A stretch of 8,299 bases of DNA from the NCBI GenBank assembly GCA_002497245.1, contig DANB01000009.1:1-8299 (forward strand), in the 5' to 3' direction. The stretch's first letter is position 1. The number at the start of each line of letters is the position of its first letter. The notes under the pieces were generated by a model. That model had not been told where the DNA came from. It did no database searches and worked only from the letters and a program-made list of their open reading frames with translations. A program made the position numbers and the translations under genes. Shown here in pieces: positions 1 through 7,500 of this stretch. This DNA is from Euryarchaeota archaeon UBA439 (GTDB lineage Archaea; Thermoplasmatota; Poseidoniia; Poseidoniales; Thalassarchaeaceae).

Positions 1-381
1 ACTTATCATGATCCTTGTTATTTGGGTAGAGCTAATAATATTTATAGTAAACCGCGAAAATTAATTGAAGCTTTAGGTGTAAAATTAATTGAGATGAAAA
101 GAAGTAGGAGACTTTCATTTTGTTGTGGAGCAGGAGGTGCTCAAATGTGGATGGAGGAAGATTCCGATAAAAGAGTAAATAAGATTCGTGCCGAAGAAAT
201 CGCTGCTACTGGATGTGACACCGTGGCTATAGGTTGTCCATTTTGTTCTGTAATGGTAAAAGATGGTCTCGATACCGTTGGTTCCGAGATGGATGTAAAA
301 GATGTTGCAGAACTGTTATGGGAGCAGATTGTAGCTAGGGACAAAGAAATCCATTCTACTGTAAGTTTGACTAATGATTGA
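1..381 (+). CDS. Fe-S oxidoreductase, C-terminal CCG domain (5' end outside window)
   Basis: This is the 3' part of a gene that is already open at base 1; the fragment is 126 residues long. It starts with TYHDPCYLGR, the usual entry to a cysteine-rich CCG domain. The cysteines sit at fragment positions 6, 41-42 (CCG), 79 and 82. The spacing is C-x34-CCG-x35-CxxC, which fits the family pattern for binding a [4Fe-4S]-type cluster as in HdrB/HdrD, GlpC and LutA. The stretches FCCGAGGAQMWMEE and GCPFCSVMVKDGL resemble the heterodisulfide-reductase-related Fe-S oxidoreductases that often accompany electron-transfer flavoproteins and pass electrons to membrane quinones. That role is inferred from the family: no etfAB gene is visible, and the N-terminal half (ferredoxin-like domain, first CCG domain, possible membrane part) is outside the window. 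A TTG at base 22 is not the real start, because the conserved HDPC cysteine lies upstream of it. Confidence 0.88.
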   Translation, partial: TYHDPCYLGRANNIYSKPRKLIEALGVKLIEMKRSRRLSFCCGAGGAQMWMEEDSDKRVNKIRAEEIAATGCDTVAIGCPFCSVMVKDGLDTVGSEMDVKDVAELLWEQIVARDKEIHSTVSLTND

Positions 382-382
382 T

Positions 383-397
383 AATTAAAATATTAAA
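383..397 (+). promoter_or_regulatory. candidate archaeal TATA box for the small membrane-protein gene
   Basis: An A/T-only run (aattaaaatattaaa) is centred about 29 bases before the ATG at 419. This is the distance expected if transcription starts at or next to the start codon (leaderless mRNA). The gene has no Shine-Dalgarno sequence, which fits. In an AT-rich genome such a run can occur by chance, so this is suggestive only. Confidence 0.35.
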
Positions 398-418
398 CCT
401 AATCTCTTTCGTAAGAAC

Positions 419-811
419 ATGAGTAATGAGTTTAGATTCCTTGGCCAAACAATACCAAACCTAGCAATAATTTCTGGTTCAATCCTGATTCTTTGGGGTA
501 TCTTCTCTTACCTATCTAGTGAGACGGGTAGTTTTACTTCACTAATCCCTTCTTTTGTAGGATTACCATTACTAATTCTTGGTAATCGTTCAAAAAAAGA
601 CAAATCAAATAAACACCATTACATGCATGCTTCTATGATTATTGCTTTATTTTCAGTAATAGGCGGCCTAAGAATTTTAACTGCTGAAGATCCTACCAAT
701 CTTATGATAGCATCTCATTTGATTCTTATTGTGGTTGGTACAATTTTTATGGTTGGAGGAATATTATCTTTCAGACATGCTAGAAAACTAAGAGAATCAC
801 TTGGTGAATAG
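419..811 (+). CDS. small four-helix integral membrane protein, function unknown
   Basis: This gene encodes 130 residues, starting at an ATG with no Shine-Dalgarno site. Four hydrophobic segments can be seen at about residues 13-32, 39-56, 70-87 and 96-117. They are separated by a charged loop at 57-68 (NRSKKDKSNKHH) between helices 2 and 3 and end in a basic-then-acidic tail (RHARKLRESLGE). Lysine and arginine are concentrated in the 2-3 loop and after helix 4, so by the positive-inside rule both termini and that loop probably face the cytoplasm. Small glycine-rich motifs (ILWGIFSYL, PSFVGLPLLILG) give it the look of a compact helical bundle. I recognise no catalytic or metal-binding motif and cannot assign a family. 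It follows the Fe-S oxidoreductase by 37 bases and may have its own promoter, so functional linkage to that gene is uncertain. Confidence 0.8.
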   Translation: MSNEFRFLGQTIPNLAIISGSILILWGIFSYLSSETGSFTSLIPSFVGLPLLILGNRSKKDKSNKHHYMHASMIIALFSVIGGLRILTAEDPTNLMIASHLILIVVGTIFMVGGILSFRHARKLRESLGE

Positions 812-812
812 A

Positions 813-927
813 ATGAGGCCTTTAATTGGCATAACTACCTCAGTAAATTTAAGAGATATTTGAAAGATTAATTGAAGTTTCTAGTGAATAAAACGGTTTG
901 ATTATTAATCTAGACGTACACCGATGA
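813..927 (+). pseudogene. decayed remnant of a C26 (glutamine-amidotransferase-like) hydrolase gene
   Basis: The ATG at 813, one base after the membrane-protein stop, reads MRPLIGITTSVNLRDI and then stops at 861. This is a textbook N-terminus for peptidase C26 / gamma-glutamyl-GABA hydrolase-like proteins. In the next frame the reading continues from 853 as EIFERLIEVSSE, resembling the family's first helix (typically Y-x-x-x-I-E-x-x-G-G). A stop follows at 889, and then in that same frame NGLIINLDVHR, resembling the DGL(I/L)(I/L)xGGxDVxP strand-loop, ends at a stop at 925. Three family landmarks therefore occur in the correct order but are compressed into 115 bases, with one frameshift, one in-frame stop and internal deletions. 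The intact paralogue just downstream (932-1630) carries the same landmarks as RPIIGIT and DGLIIAGGPDISP. I infer an old tandem duplicate that is eroding. The first segment is convincing, while the later two are short and could be partly coincidental. Confidence 0.55.
901..909 (+). promoter_or_regulatory. candidate TATA box before the C26 hydrolase gene
   Basis: The sequence attattaat is centred about 27 bases before the TTG at 932. This matches the spacing of an archaeal TATA element to a leaderless start and gives mild support to the TTG as the translation start. It lies inside the decayed C26 remnant, so it could be chance AT-richness. Confidence 0.25.
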
Positions 928-931
928 TTGT

Positions 932-1630
932 TTGTCATCCCCACGTCCAATAATTGGAATTACTTGTCCCTCTAGGCCAACTAAATGGGCCAAATGGGAA
1001 CTTGATGCAGTAGTTATACCAACAACATATCATAAAATGGTTGACAGATGTGGGGGCATCCCAATCTTGATTCCTCCAGGATCTAATGTAGAAATAATTG
1101 ATAAGATAGATGGACTAATTATTGCTGGCGGCCCTGACATTAGTCCGGAGATTTATGGTCAAGAAAATGGTAAATTTACTAATGAGACGTATCTAGAACA
1201 AGATATTTCAGAAATTGCATTAATTAAATCTGCAATTAAAAAAGACCTTCCATTGCTCTGTATTTGCCGTGGCTTCCAGCTATTATGCGCCATCCATGGC
1301 GGTGTTTTATATCAACATCTTCCCGAAACTAATGGCTTTGAAGAACATGGAGGTTGGGACGGGAACGTGACCGAACACGGAGTAAATATTGTTGAAGGTT
1401 CTAAATTAGAGAAAATAATGGGCAATAGAATCATTGCTAATTCTACTCATCATCAGGGCGTTAAAGACCCAGGTTCTCTAAAAGTAACTGCATTGTCTAG
1501 CCATGATGAATTAATTGAGGCAGTTGAGATCGAGAAACTTACTTTTTGCATAGGTGTTCAGTGGCATCCTGAAAGAATAGAACATGTTAGTTTGTATCAA
1601 GCCTTCATAGATTCAGCGCGAGGTTCATGA
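932..1630 (+). CDS. peptidase C26 / class I glutamine-amidotransferase-like hydrolase
   Basis: A 232-residue protein of the gamma-glutamyl-GABA hydrolase-like (PuuD-type) family, in which a cysteine nucleophile cleaves a gamma-glutamyl amide bond. Landmarks in order are the N-terminal strand RPIIGIT (5-11), DGLIIAGGPDISPEIYG (60-76) forming the oxyanion-side loop, the nucleophile elbow LCICRGFQLL with Cys112 (109-118), the following GGVLYQHLPE (123-132), the substrate-side NSTHHQGVK (170-178), and the catalytic His212-Glu214 in GVQWHPE (208-214). All triad residues are present and the length is normal (230-250), so it should be active. The start is the TTG at 932: no in-frame ATG or GTG exists between the upstream stop (911) and the family core, and the first internal Met (residue 36) would remove conserved sequence. 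The substrate is unknown. With no putrescine genes around, a PuuD role should not be assumed; a general gamma-glutamyl or amide hydrolase is as likely. cysS follows after 29 bases, suggesting cotranscription. Confidence 0.88.
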   Translation: MSSPRPIIGITCPSRPTKWAKWELDAVVIPTTYHKMVDRCGGIPILIPPGSNVEIIDKIDGLIIAGGPDISPEIYGQENGKFTNETYLEQDISEIALIKSAIKKDLPLLCICRGFQLLCAIHGGVLYQHLPETNGFEEHGGWDGNVTEHGVNIVEGSKLEKIMGNRIIANSTHHQGVKDPGSLKVTALSSHDELIEAVEIEKLTFCIGVQWHPERIEHVSLYQAFIDSARGS

Positions 1631-1659
1631 CTGTAATGTCCCCACCATCATTTGATTGA

Positions 1660-3090
1660 ATGACGCTGCGGCTGTATGATACCCGTTCTCGAGTTAAAAG
1701 AAAACTAGAGACTCTTGTAGATGGAGAAGTAGGAATTTACGTTTGTGGAATTACTCCATATTCTCCAAGTCACATAGGTCATGCACGACAAGCAATTGCT
1801 TTCGATATTATAGTTAGATGGCTGAGAAATATTGGGTATAAGGTTAATCATATAACAAATTTCACAGATATTGATGATAAAATTATAGCCATAGCCAACG
1901 ATGAAAAAGTACATTTTTTAGAAGTAGCTAATAGAAATATAGAAGATTATTTTGAGGTAATGAATTTACTAAATGTTTTGCCTGCTGATGCTTATCCAAG
2001 GGTTACAGAAACTATCCCTGAAATAATTTCTATGATTTCAAGATTAATTTCTAGTGGGAATGCATATGAATCCTTAGATGGTGTTTACTTTGAGATAAAT
2101 AGTGCACCTGAGAAATATGGTCAATTAACTGGTCAAACTCTAGAAATGGTCCAAGAAGGTGCAGGAGGGAGAGTTAATACCACAGGTTCTGGAAAAAAGA
2201 ATCATAGAGATTTTGCATTATGGAAATTTGCTAAGGAGAACGAACCTTATTGGGATAGTCCATGGGGTAAAGGTAGACCTGGATGGCATATTGAGTGCTC
2301 CGCAATGTCTCTAGAATATCTAGGAGAAAAATTCGATATTCATGGTGGTGGTTCAGATTTGATTTTTCCACATCATGAAGCAGAGATATTCCAATCGGAA
2401 TGTTGTCTTAATCATGAACCAGTAGTGCAATATTGGATTCATAATGGTATGATAAATGTAGATGGGGAAAAGATGAGTAAATCATTAGGGAATTTTTGGA
2501 CTATTAGAGATGCTATATCTAAGGTAGATCCTTTAGAATTAAGATATTGTTTAATCAATGCACCTTACAGGCAACCAGTTGAATTTAACGATGTAATGCT
2601 TGAAGATTCATCGAGTCATCACCAAAGACTAATCTCAGTTTATGGAGAGGGTCTTTCTCTTTGTGGAAAGGAATCATGGGAAGGTTCTGACTTTCTGAAG
2701 TCTGCTACTACTAATTTTTCTAATGGGATGAATGACGATTTCAATACTAGAATTGCAGTCGTTGAAGTACAATCTGTAGTAAAATATTTGAAAGAAAAAA
2801 TTGACAGTAATGATGTAGCAGAAATTTCTGCATCAGTCTCATGGTTGTCAGATTTTGCAGGTAATATTTTGGGACTCCTTCCTGATGATGAATTTATTCT
2901 AGATGAAGTTAATCAGAACAATGCTGCCATGTCAGCTATTTCAGATTTAGTAAATGATTTACTGAATCAGAGAAAAGTTGCTCGTGACGAAAAAAACTGG
3001 ACTCGAGCTGATGAAATTAGAAATGAATTAAATTCTATGGGAGTAATTGTTGAAGACTCTCCTAGAGGTCCTATATGGAGACTTAAATAA
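1660..3090 (+). CDS. cysS: cysteinyl-tRNA synthetase
   Basis: This cytoplasmic enzyme charges tRNA-Cys with cysteine using ATP. The 476-residue length is normal for class Ia CysRS. The N-terminal MTLRLYDTRSR is the family's usual opening, which fixes the ATG at 1660. YVCGITPYSPSHIGHAR holds the first zinc ligand Cys29 and the HIGH motif (38-41). The other zinc ligands that select the cysteine thiol are visible: Cys213 (GWHIECSAMS) and His238/Glu242 (FPHHEAE). The adjacent HGGGSDL (228-234) is typical. KMSKS is at 271-275 (GEKMSKSLGNF). A helical DALR-like domain follows (about 310-415), and the C-terminus (ADEIRNELNSMG, then IVEDSPRGPIWRLK) is the usual anticodon-side ending. No frameshift or missing key residue is seen. 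It lies 29 bases after the C26 hydrolase without an obvious promoter, so it is probably the second gene of a two-gene transcript. Confidence 0.97.
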   Translation: MTLRLYDTRSRVKRKLETLVDGEVGIYVCGITPYSPSHIGHARQAIAFDIIVRWLRNIGYKVNHITNFTDIDDKIIAIANDEKVHFLEVANRNIEDYFEVMNLLNVLPADAYPRVTETIPEIISMISRLISSGNAYESLDGVYFEINSAPEKYGQLTGQTLEMVQEGAGGRVNTTGSGKKNHRDFALWKFAKENEPYWDSPWGKGRPGWHIECSAMSLEYLGEKFDIHGGGSDLIFPHHEAEIFQSECCLNHEPVVQYWIHNGMINVDGEKMSKSLGNFWTIRDAISKVDPLELRYCLINAPYRQPVEFNDVMLEDSSSHHQRLISVYGEGLSLCGKESWEGSDFLKSATTNFSNGMNDDFNTRIAVVEVQSVVKYLKEKIDSNDVAEISASVSWLSDFAGNILGLLPDDEFILDEVNQNNAAMSAISDLVNDLLNQRKVARDEKNWTRADEIRNELNSMGVIVEDSPRGPIWRLK

Positions 3091-3100
3091 ATTATTTTTA
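3091..3100 (+). terminator. candidate U-tract terminator after cysS
   Basis: The T-rich run attattttta lies immediately after the cysS stop codon. Archaeal RNA polymerases can terminate at U-rich tracts without a stable hairpin, so this may end the C26-cysS transcript. No convincing stem precedes it. The evidence is the T content alone, and the following 58-base gap to the lipoprotein gene holds nothing else I can identify. Confidence 0.25.
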
Positions 3101-3148
3101 TCTTCTAAATCTTGGATTCTGTAGCGAAGGACCGATAAGTCATATCAC

Positions 3149-4594
3149 TTGCGAAATAATGTGTCTATCCCATCCGTGATTGAAACTACATGTGTTGTTT
3201 TGATAGTTTTTACTACAACAATGGCGGGATGTTTGGAAGCAGTCGAAACAGCAATGGAGGTTCCTCCTGATTGGGATACAGGCTTAATTTATGTTGAAGA
3301 CCCGTTAAGTCATGAAGACTCTAGAGAGTTTATTACTAGAACAATTTTTGAGCAAGGATCTGTAGAAGGTGAAGCTTCTTGGGCAGTATTTGGAAATGAA
3401 GAAGGAGGTAATTGTTGTGAACATTATCTGGCAGGAACCAAAGAAGGATGGATTGTTAATTTTGGAGGCGAGTATCCTACTTGGTCAGAAGATAGAGGAC
3501 ATACTTGGCAAGAATACCTGCCATCTATCTTTTCTCAACTTGGTTGTCTCGAACCTAAACCTACTGTCCCGGGTCAAGAAGGTCTTGGAGAAGGAAGTAT
3601 TGTTCAAGCAACAAATGGCGATTTAATTTCTATGGGTTGGTTCCCATATCCTAGTACTAGTGGAGCCGATCAATTCTATGCATTCCTTTACGATTCTGAA
3701 GATGAAGAATGGACTTGGTGTTTCAATAGAACACCCGAACCATTCTATGACAGATCTTGGCAAGTTGAAGTGATTGGTCCAATTAATGGAGGGGTCTATG
3801 GTAACGGAGAATATGCTAGTTTAGTAATTTCCAATTTTTGGCATCAAGTTCAGAATGTTGGCGGTCAGATATCTACTGATGGTTTGAATTATGATTACTT
3901 TCCATTCCCTGATAGGGACGGAAATTTAGACAGCATTGAGGTAAATCTTCTTTCTTCTGATCTAGGTGTTGAATGGGACTTTACCAAACCTCATAAGGAA
4001 ATGAGGGCTTTTCCAGTTCCTTCCGGGGGTCTTTATTTTCCAAACTATTTTGTTGATGGTACGGACGCATTCTTAGATACATCACTTAATTGGTGGTCTG
4101 CTACTAATCAGAATGGTTCGTCCTTACCTTCAGAGTATTGTGCGTTTGATTCATCCAGCGCATTGCATTGTGTAATTTCCGAGTCAACAATGGTCACGCA
4201 TCTAATGTCTTTGGATGGCGGTGAAAGTTGGCAAAATTTCACTTATGACCTATCAAATGATGCCACTGAAATTGAAGAATGGGAGTTCCATTCTAGTGGA
4301 GTCCACGATCTGTTTGTCCTGAGTGTTAGGTATCAAAGCTCTCTGGGCCCCGATGTTGATGTCGCCTATCATGTTCGGGATTTCTCTGAATCACTATCTC
4401 CTGATCAATTTAGTTTTATAGGTCAGGGTGACTTAGATTCTACATCTGGTGCAGGTGCAGATATTAGGTTTGATTTTGCTAGTATGAGTATACTTCCTGA
4501 TGGAGGTTCTTTCATTGCTTACCATGATTCAACAGACCCAGATCCTTTATTCGCTGTTGAGTTGCTTCTTCCAAGCGCATATAATTCAAATTAG
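3149..4594 (+). CDS. predicted surface lipoprotein with sialidase-type Asp-box repeats
   Basis: A 481-residue secreted protein. The N-terminus has one basic residue (R2), a hydrophobic stretch at about 15-24 (CVVLIVFTTT) and a lipobox-like MAGC ending at Cys28, so the mature protein is probably lipid-anchored outside the cell. Two clear Asp-boxes (S-x-D-x-G-x-[ST]-W) lie at 113-120 (SEDRGHTW) and 354-361 (SLDGGESW). A degenerate one at 183-190 (SEDEEWTW) has Glu for the Gly, and a weaker one occurs near 242 (STDGLNY). Asp-boxes mark the turns of sialidase/BNR-like beta-propellers. The segment at about 437-461 (ADIRFDFASMSILPDG and AYHD) resembles a last blade. Sialidase catalytic residues such as an FRIP motif are not seen, so binding or structural function is as likely as hydrolysis. 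Six Cys after the anchor (89, 90, 133, 191, 331, 341) suggest disulfides. The start is a TTG; GTGs at codons 5 and 10 are alternatives but lose the only basic residue. The precise family is not recognised. Confidence 0.8.
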   Translation: MRNNVSIPSVIETTCVVLIVFTTTMAGCLEAVETAMEVPPDWDTGLIYVEDPLSHEDSREFITRTIFEQGSVEGEASWAVFGNEEGGNCCEHYLAGTKEGWIVNFGGEYPTWSEDRGHTWQEYLPSIFSQLGCLEPKPTVPGQEGLGEGSIVQATNGDLISMGWFPYPSTSGADQFYAFLYDSEDEEWTWCFNRTPEPFYDRSWQVEVIGPINGGVYGNGEYASLVISNFWHQVQNVGGQISTDGLNYDYFPFPDRDGNLDSIEVNLLSSDLGVEWDFTKPHKEMRAFPVPSGGLYFPNYFVDGTDAFLDTSLNWWSATNQNGSSLPSEYCAFDSSSALHCVISESTMVTHLMSLDGGESWQNFTYDLSNDATEIEEWEFHSSGVHDLFVLSVRYQSSLGPDVDVAYHVRDFSESLSPDQFSFIGQGDLDSTSGAGADIRFDFASMSILPDGGSFIAYHDSTDPDPLFAVELLLPSAYNSN

Positions 4595-4596
4595 AA

Positions 4597-7500
4597 CTAA
4601 TTTATTTCCTTAATAGAGAAATTTACTCCTATTCCATCTACTTCGAAATATTCAATTCCTTTTGGAATATCTCCTTGATTAATACTTGCACCACCTGCTC
4701 TAGTTTCAATTTGGATATGCGACCAGTCATTATCGAATAAAATTTCACTTGACTCAATCCATACATTAAGTTCGATTAATGCCTCAACATCGAGATTTAT
4801 CTCTTTTCTTTTTGCTTGCACATGTCTAATTATGTCTCTTGCAAGACCTTTTGATATCAGTTCTTCATTTAGTGACATATCCAAAACTAGCGATACATCG
4901 CCTATTTCTTCAATAGATATAGTTGCAGCAGCAAAATTTTCTTTCTCTACTCTCCTTATTTCGATATCTTCCATTGTTATATCATAGCCTTCTAGAATAC
5001 AAATCTCAGCCTCAATTTCAAGTAGGATATTATCTGGATCTGCATTTTCTAGTAATTCTAATACGGCAGGTAAGTCTTGTCTACATTTTTTACCTAATGA
5101 TTTTCGATTCGGAGCGATTTCAATCTTTTGGAATCTATCTAAGTCTTCTTCTGTAGTAAGAGATTCTACATTCAACTCTTCAGCCAATATTTCATGGAAA
5201 TCAGAAATATCAGGTCCTCCTACAATCCAACCAGATTTACAAGGTAGTCTCTGTCTTCTGCCTGCCTCAACCCTAACTCTTCTTCCAGTTTCGGCTAGCT
5301 TCCTTACTAGAGCCATTTCTTGTTCGAGAACCCAGTTCTGAGGGGGTAATGACCTCTCTACCAAATTAGAACCAACAGGCCAATCTGCAAGATGAACTGA
5401 ATGCCCAGTCAGATCTCTATGAATCTGATCAGGTATGAATGGAGAAACTGGTGCCATCAATCTACAGACTGTAAGCAATACCTCGTGTAAAGTATGTTGA
5501 CAAGATCTTTTATCGTTACTTTGATCTTCATTCCAGAGTCTTCTTCTAGATCTTCTTACATACCAATTTGATAAGTCATTGATTACAAAATTTTCTAGTT
5601 CTCTACCTGCTTTATGAAAATCCCAGGAAACGAAGTTCTCATGATAATTTTCAGCAACAGTTGTCATTCTTGAGAGAATCCATTTGTCTAAGTGACTTCT
5701 TTCTTTTATGTTCACAAAACTGTCTTTGTCTTCTGGATCAAAATTATCCAAAGAAGCATAATCTGAATAGAACTTATGTACATTCCATAGAGTAAGGAAC
5801 ATTTTAGCATACGATTCCCTAACTCCATTTGGATCAAAGTTTGTTGGAGTCCATGGTGCACTCTGTGTCATCATATACCATCTGATAGAATCAGAACCCT
5901 CTTTGTTAAAATGATCCCACGGATTTACTACATTTCCTCTCGACTTACTCATTTTTTTACCATCCTTGTCTAATATATGGCCTAAAGAAAGACATCTTTT
6001 GTAAGCTACATTATCGAAAACTGTTGTAGAAACAGCAAGTAATGAATAGAACCAACCTCGAGTTTGATCTACAGCCTCGCAAATATAATCTACTGGAAAT
6101 ACACTCTCGAACTTTTCTTTATTTTCGAATGGATAATGCCATTGAGCGAAAGATGCACAACCTGAATCAAACCAACAATCCATTACGTAAGGCTCTCTAA
6201 CCATTTCACCAGAACAATTTGGATCGCTACAATTTAGTTTCACATCATCGACATAAGGTCGATGTAGTTCTGGAGGTACTGGTGAATCTTCTGTTTTCAT
6301 GGATATCATTTCTTCAACACTTCCAACACAATACTCACTATTACAATCATTGCAAATCCAAACAGGAATCGGTGTACCCCAATATCTTTCACGACTAATA
6401 GCCCAATCTTTGATATTGGATAGCCATTCACCCATTCTTTTTGTTCCAGTCCATTCTGGTGCCCATTCAACTTCAGAATTATGTTGAATAATTTGATCTT
6501 TAACTGCAGTCATTTTTACGAACCAACTATCCATTGCATAATACAACAAAGGGTGATCAGTTCTCCAACAATGTGGGTAATCGTGAGTGTAGATATGTTC
6601 ACGGTATAGTTTTCCACCTGATTCTAGAAGGTCAATAATATCTGAGTCGCATTCTTTAACATATCTTCCATCTAATTTTTCGTGGGTCCCTTTGATAAAT
6701 TTACCATCTATTCCAACAGTATGTTGCGCCGGAAAACCTTCTTTCATACCCAAATTATAGTCATCTTCACCATACATTACTGCGGTGTGAACTACTCCTG
6801 TACCATCGCTTGTAGTTACAAAATCTGCTCCAACTACTGTCCATGCGTTAGAATTACTGCCATCAACAGCACCAGGGAATAATGGTTCGTAAGACTTACC
6901 TATCAATTCGGATCCAGAAAATTCTTCTAAAACTTCCATTTTATGTCTAAGGACATTCCCTAGAAGATCTTTCGCTAGAATTAGTTCCTCACCTAATTCT
7001 GCTCCCCCTCTTCCCTCCCAAGAGTTAGATGGTTCAGCAGTTATTTTGACCCGACAATATACTACATCAGGGCCTACTGCTAAGCCTACATTTCCTGGTA
7101 ATGTCCAAGGTGTTGTGGTCCAAGCTAAAATAGATGAATTTGAATCACTTAGTTTAAATTTAATGAAGACCGCAGGTTCTGAAACTTCTTTGTAACCTTG
7201 AGCAACTTCATGACTGGAATAACTTGTTCCAGTTTGAGGGCAGTAAGGTAGAACTTTATGCCCTCTAAAAAGAAGGCCTTTTTCGAACATTTGTTTCAAA
7301 GACCACCATGCCGATTCAATGTAATCATCATGCAAGGTTACATATGGATCATCCATATCAACCCAGAACCCCATCCTTTCAGTCATTTCTCTCCAAGCCT
7401 GTTCATAAGTCCACACACTCTCTTTACATTTCTGATTGAATGCTTCCATCCCAAAATTTTCTATTGCTTCATTAGACATTAAGTCAAGTTGCTTTTGCAC

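Noticed and set aside
22..24. TTG as start of the first gene
   Set aside because: The conserved HDPC cysteine of the CCG domain lies upstream in the same open frame, so the gene begins before the window.
924..953. ATG at 924 as start of the C26 hydrolase
   Set aside because: It is in a different frame and meets a TAA after nine codons; the TTG at 932 is in the right frame.
978..998. short tandem repeat around aaatggg in the C26 gene
   Set aside because: Only two copies, inside coding sequence for a Lys-Trp-Ala-Lys-Trp stretch; no sign of a functional repeat.
3369..3626. 85-codon plus-strand frame inside the lipoprotein gene
   Set aside because: It is another frame of the Asp-box coding region with no motif or plausible start context.
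4923..7482. several plus-strand open frames of 62-77 codons opposite ileS
   Set aside because: ileS on the minus strand is continuous with all synthetase motifs; these frames have no recognisable motif and are shadows.
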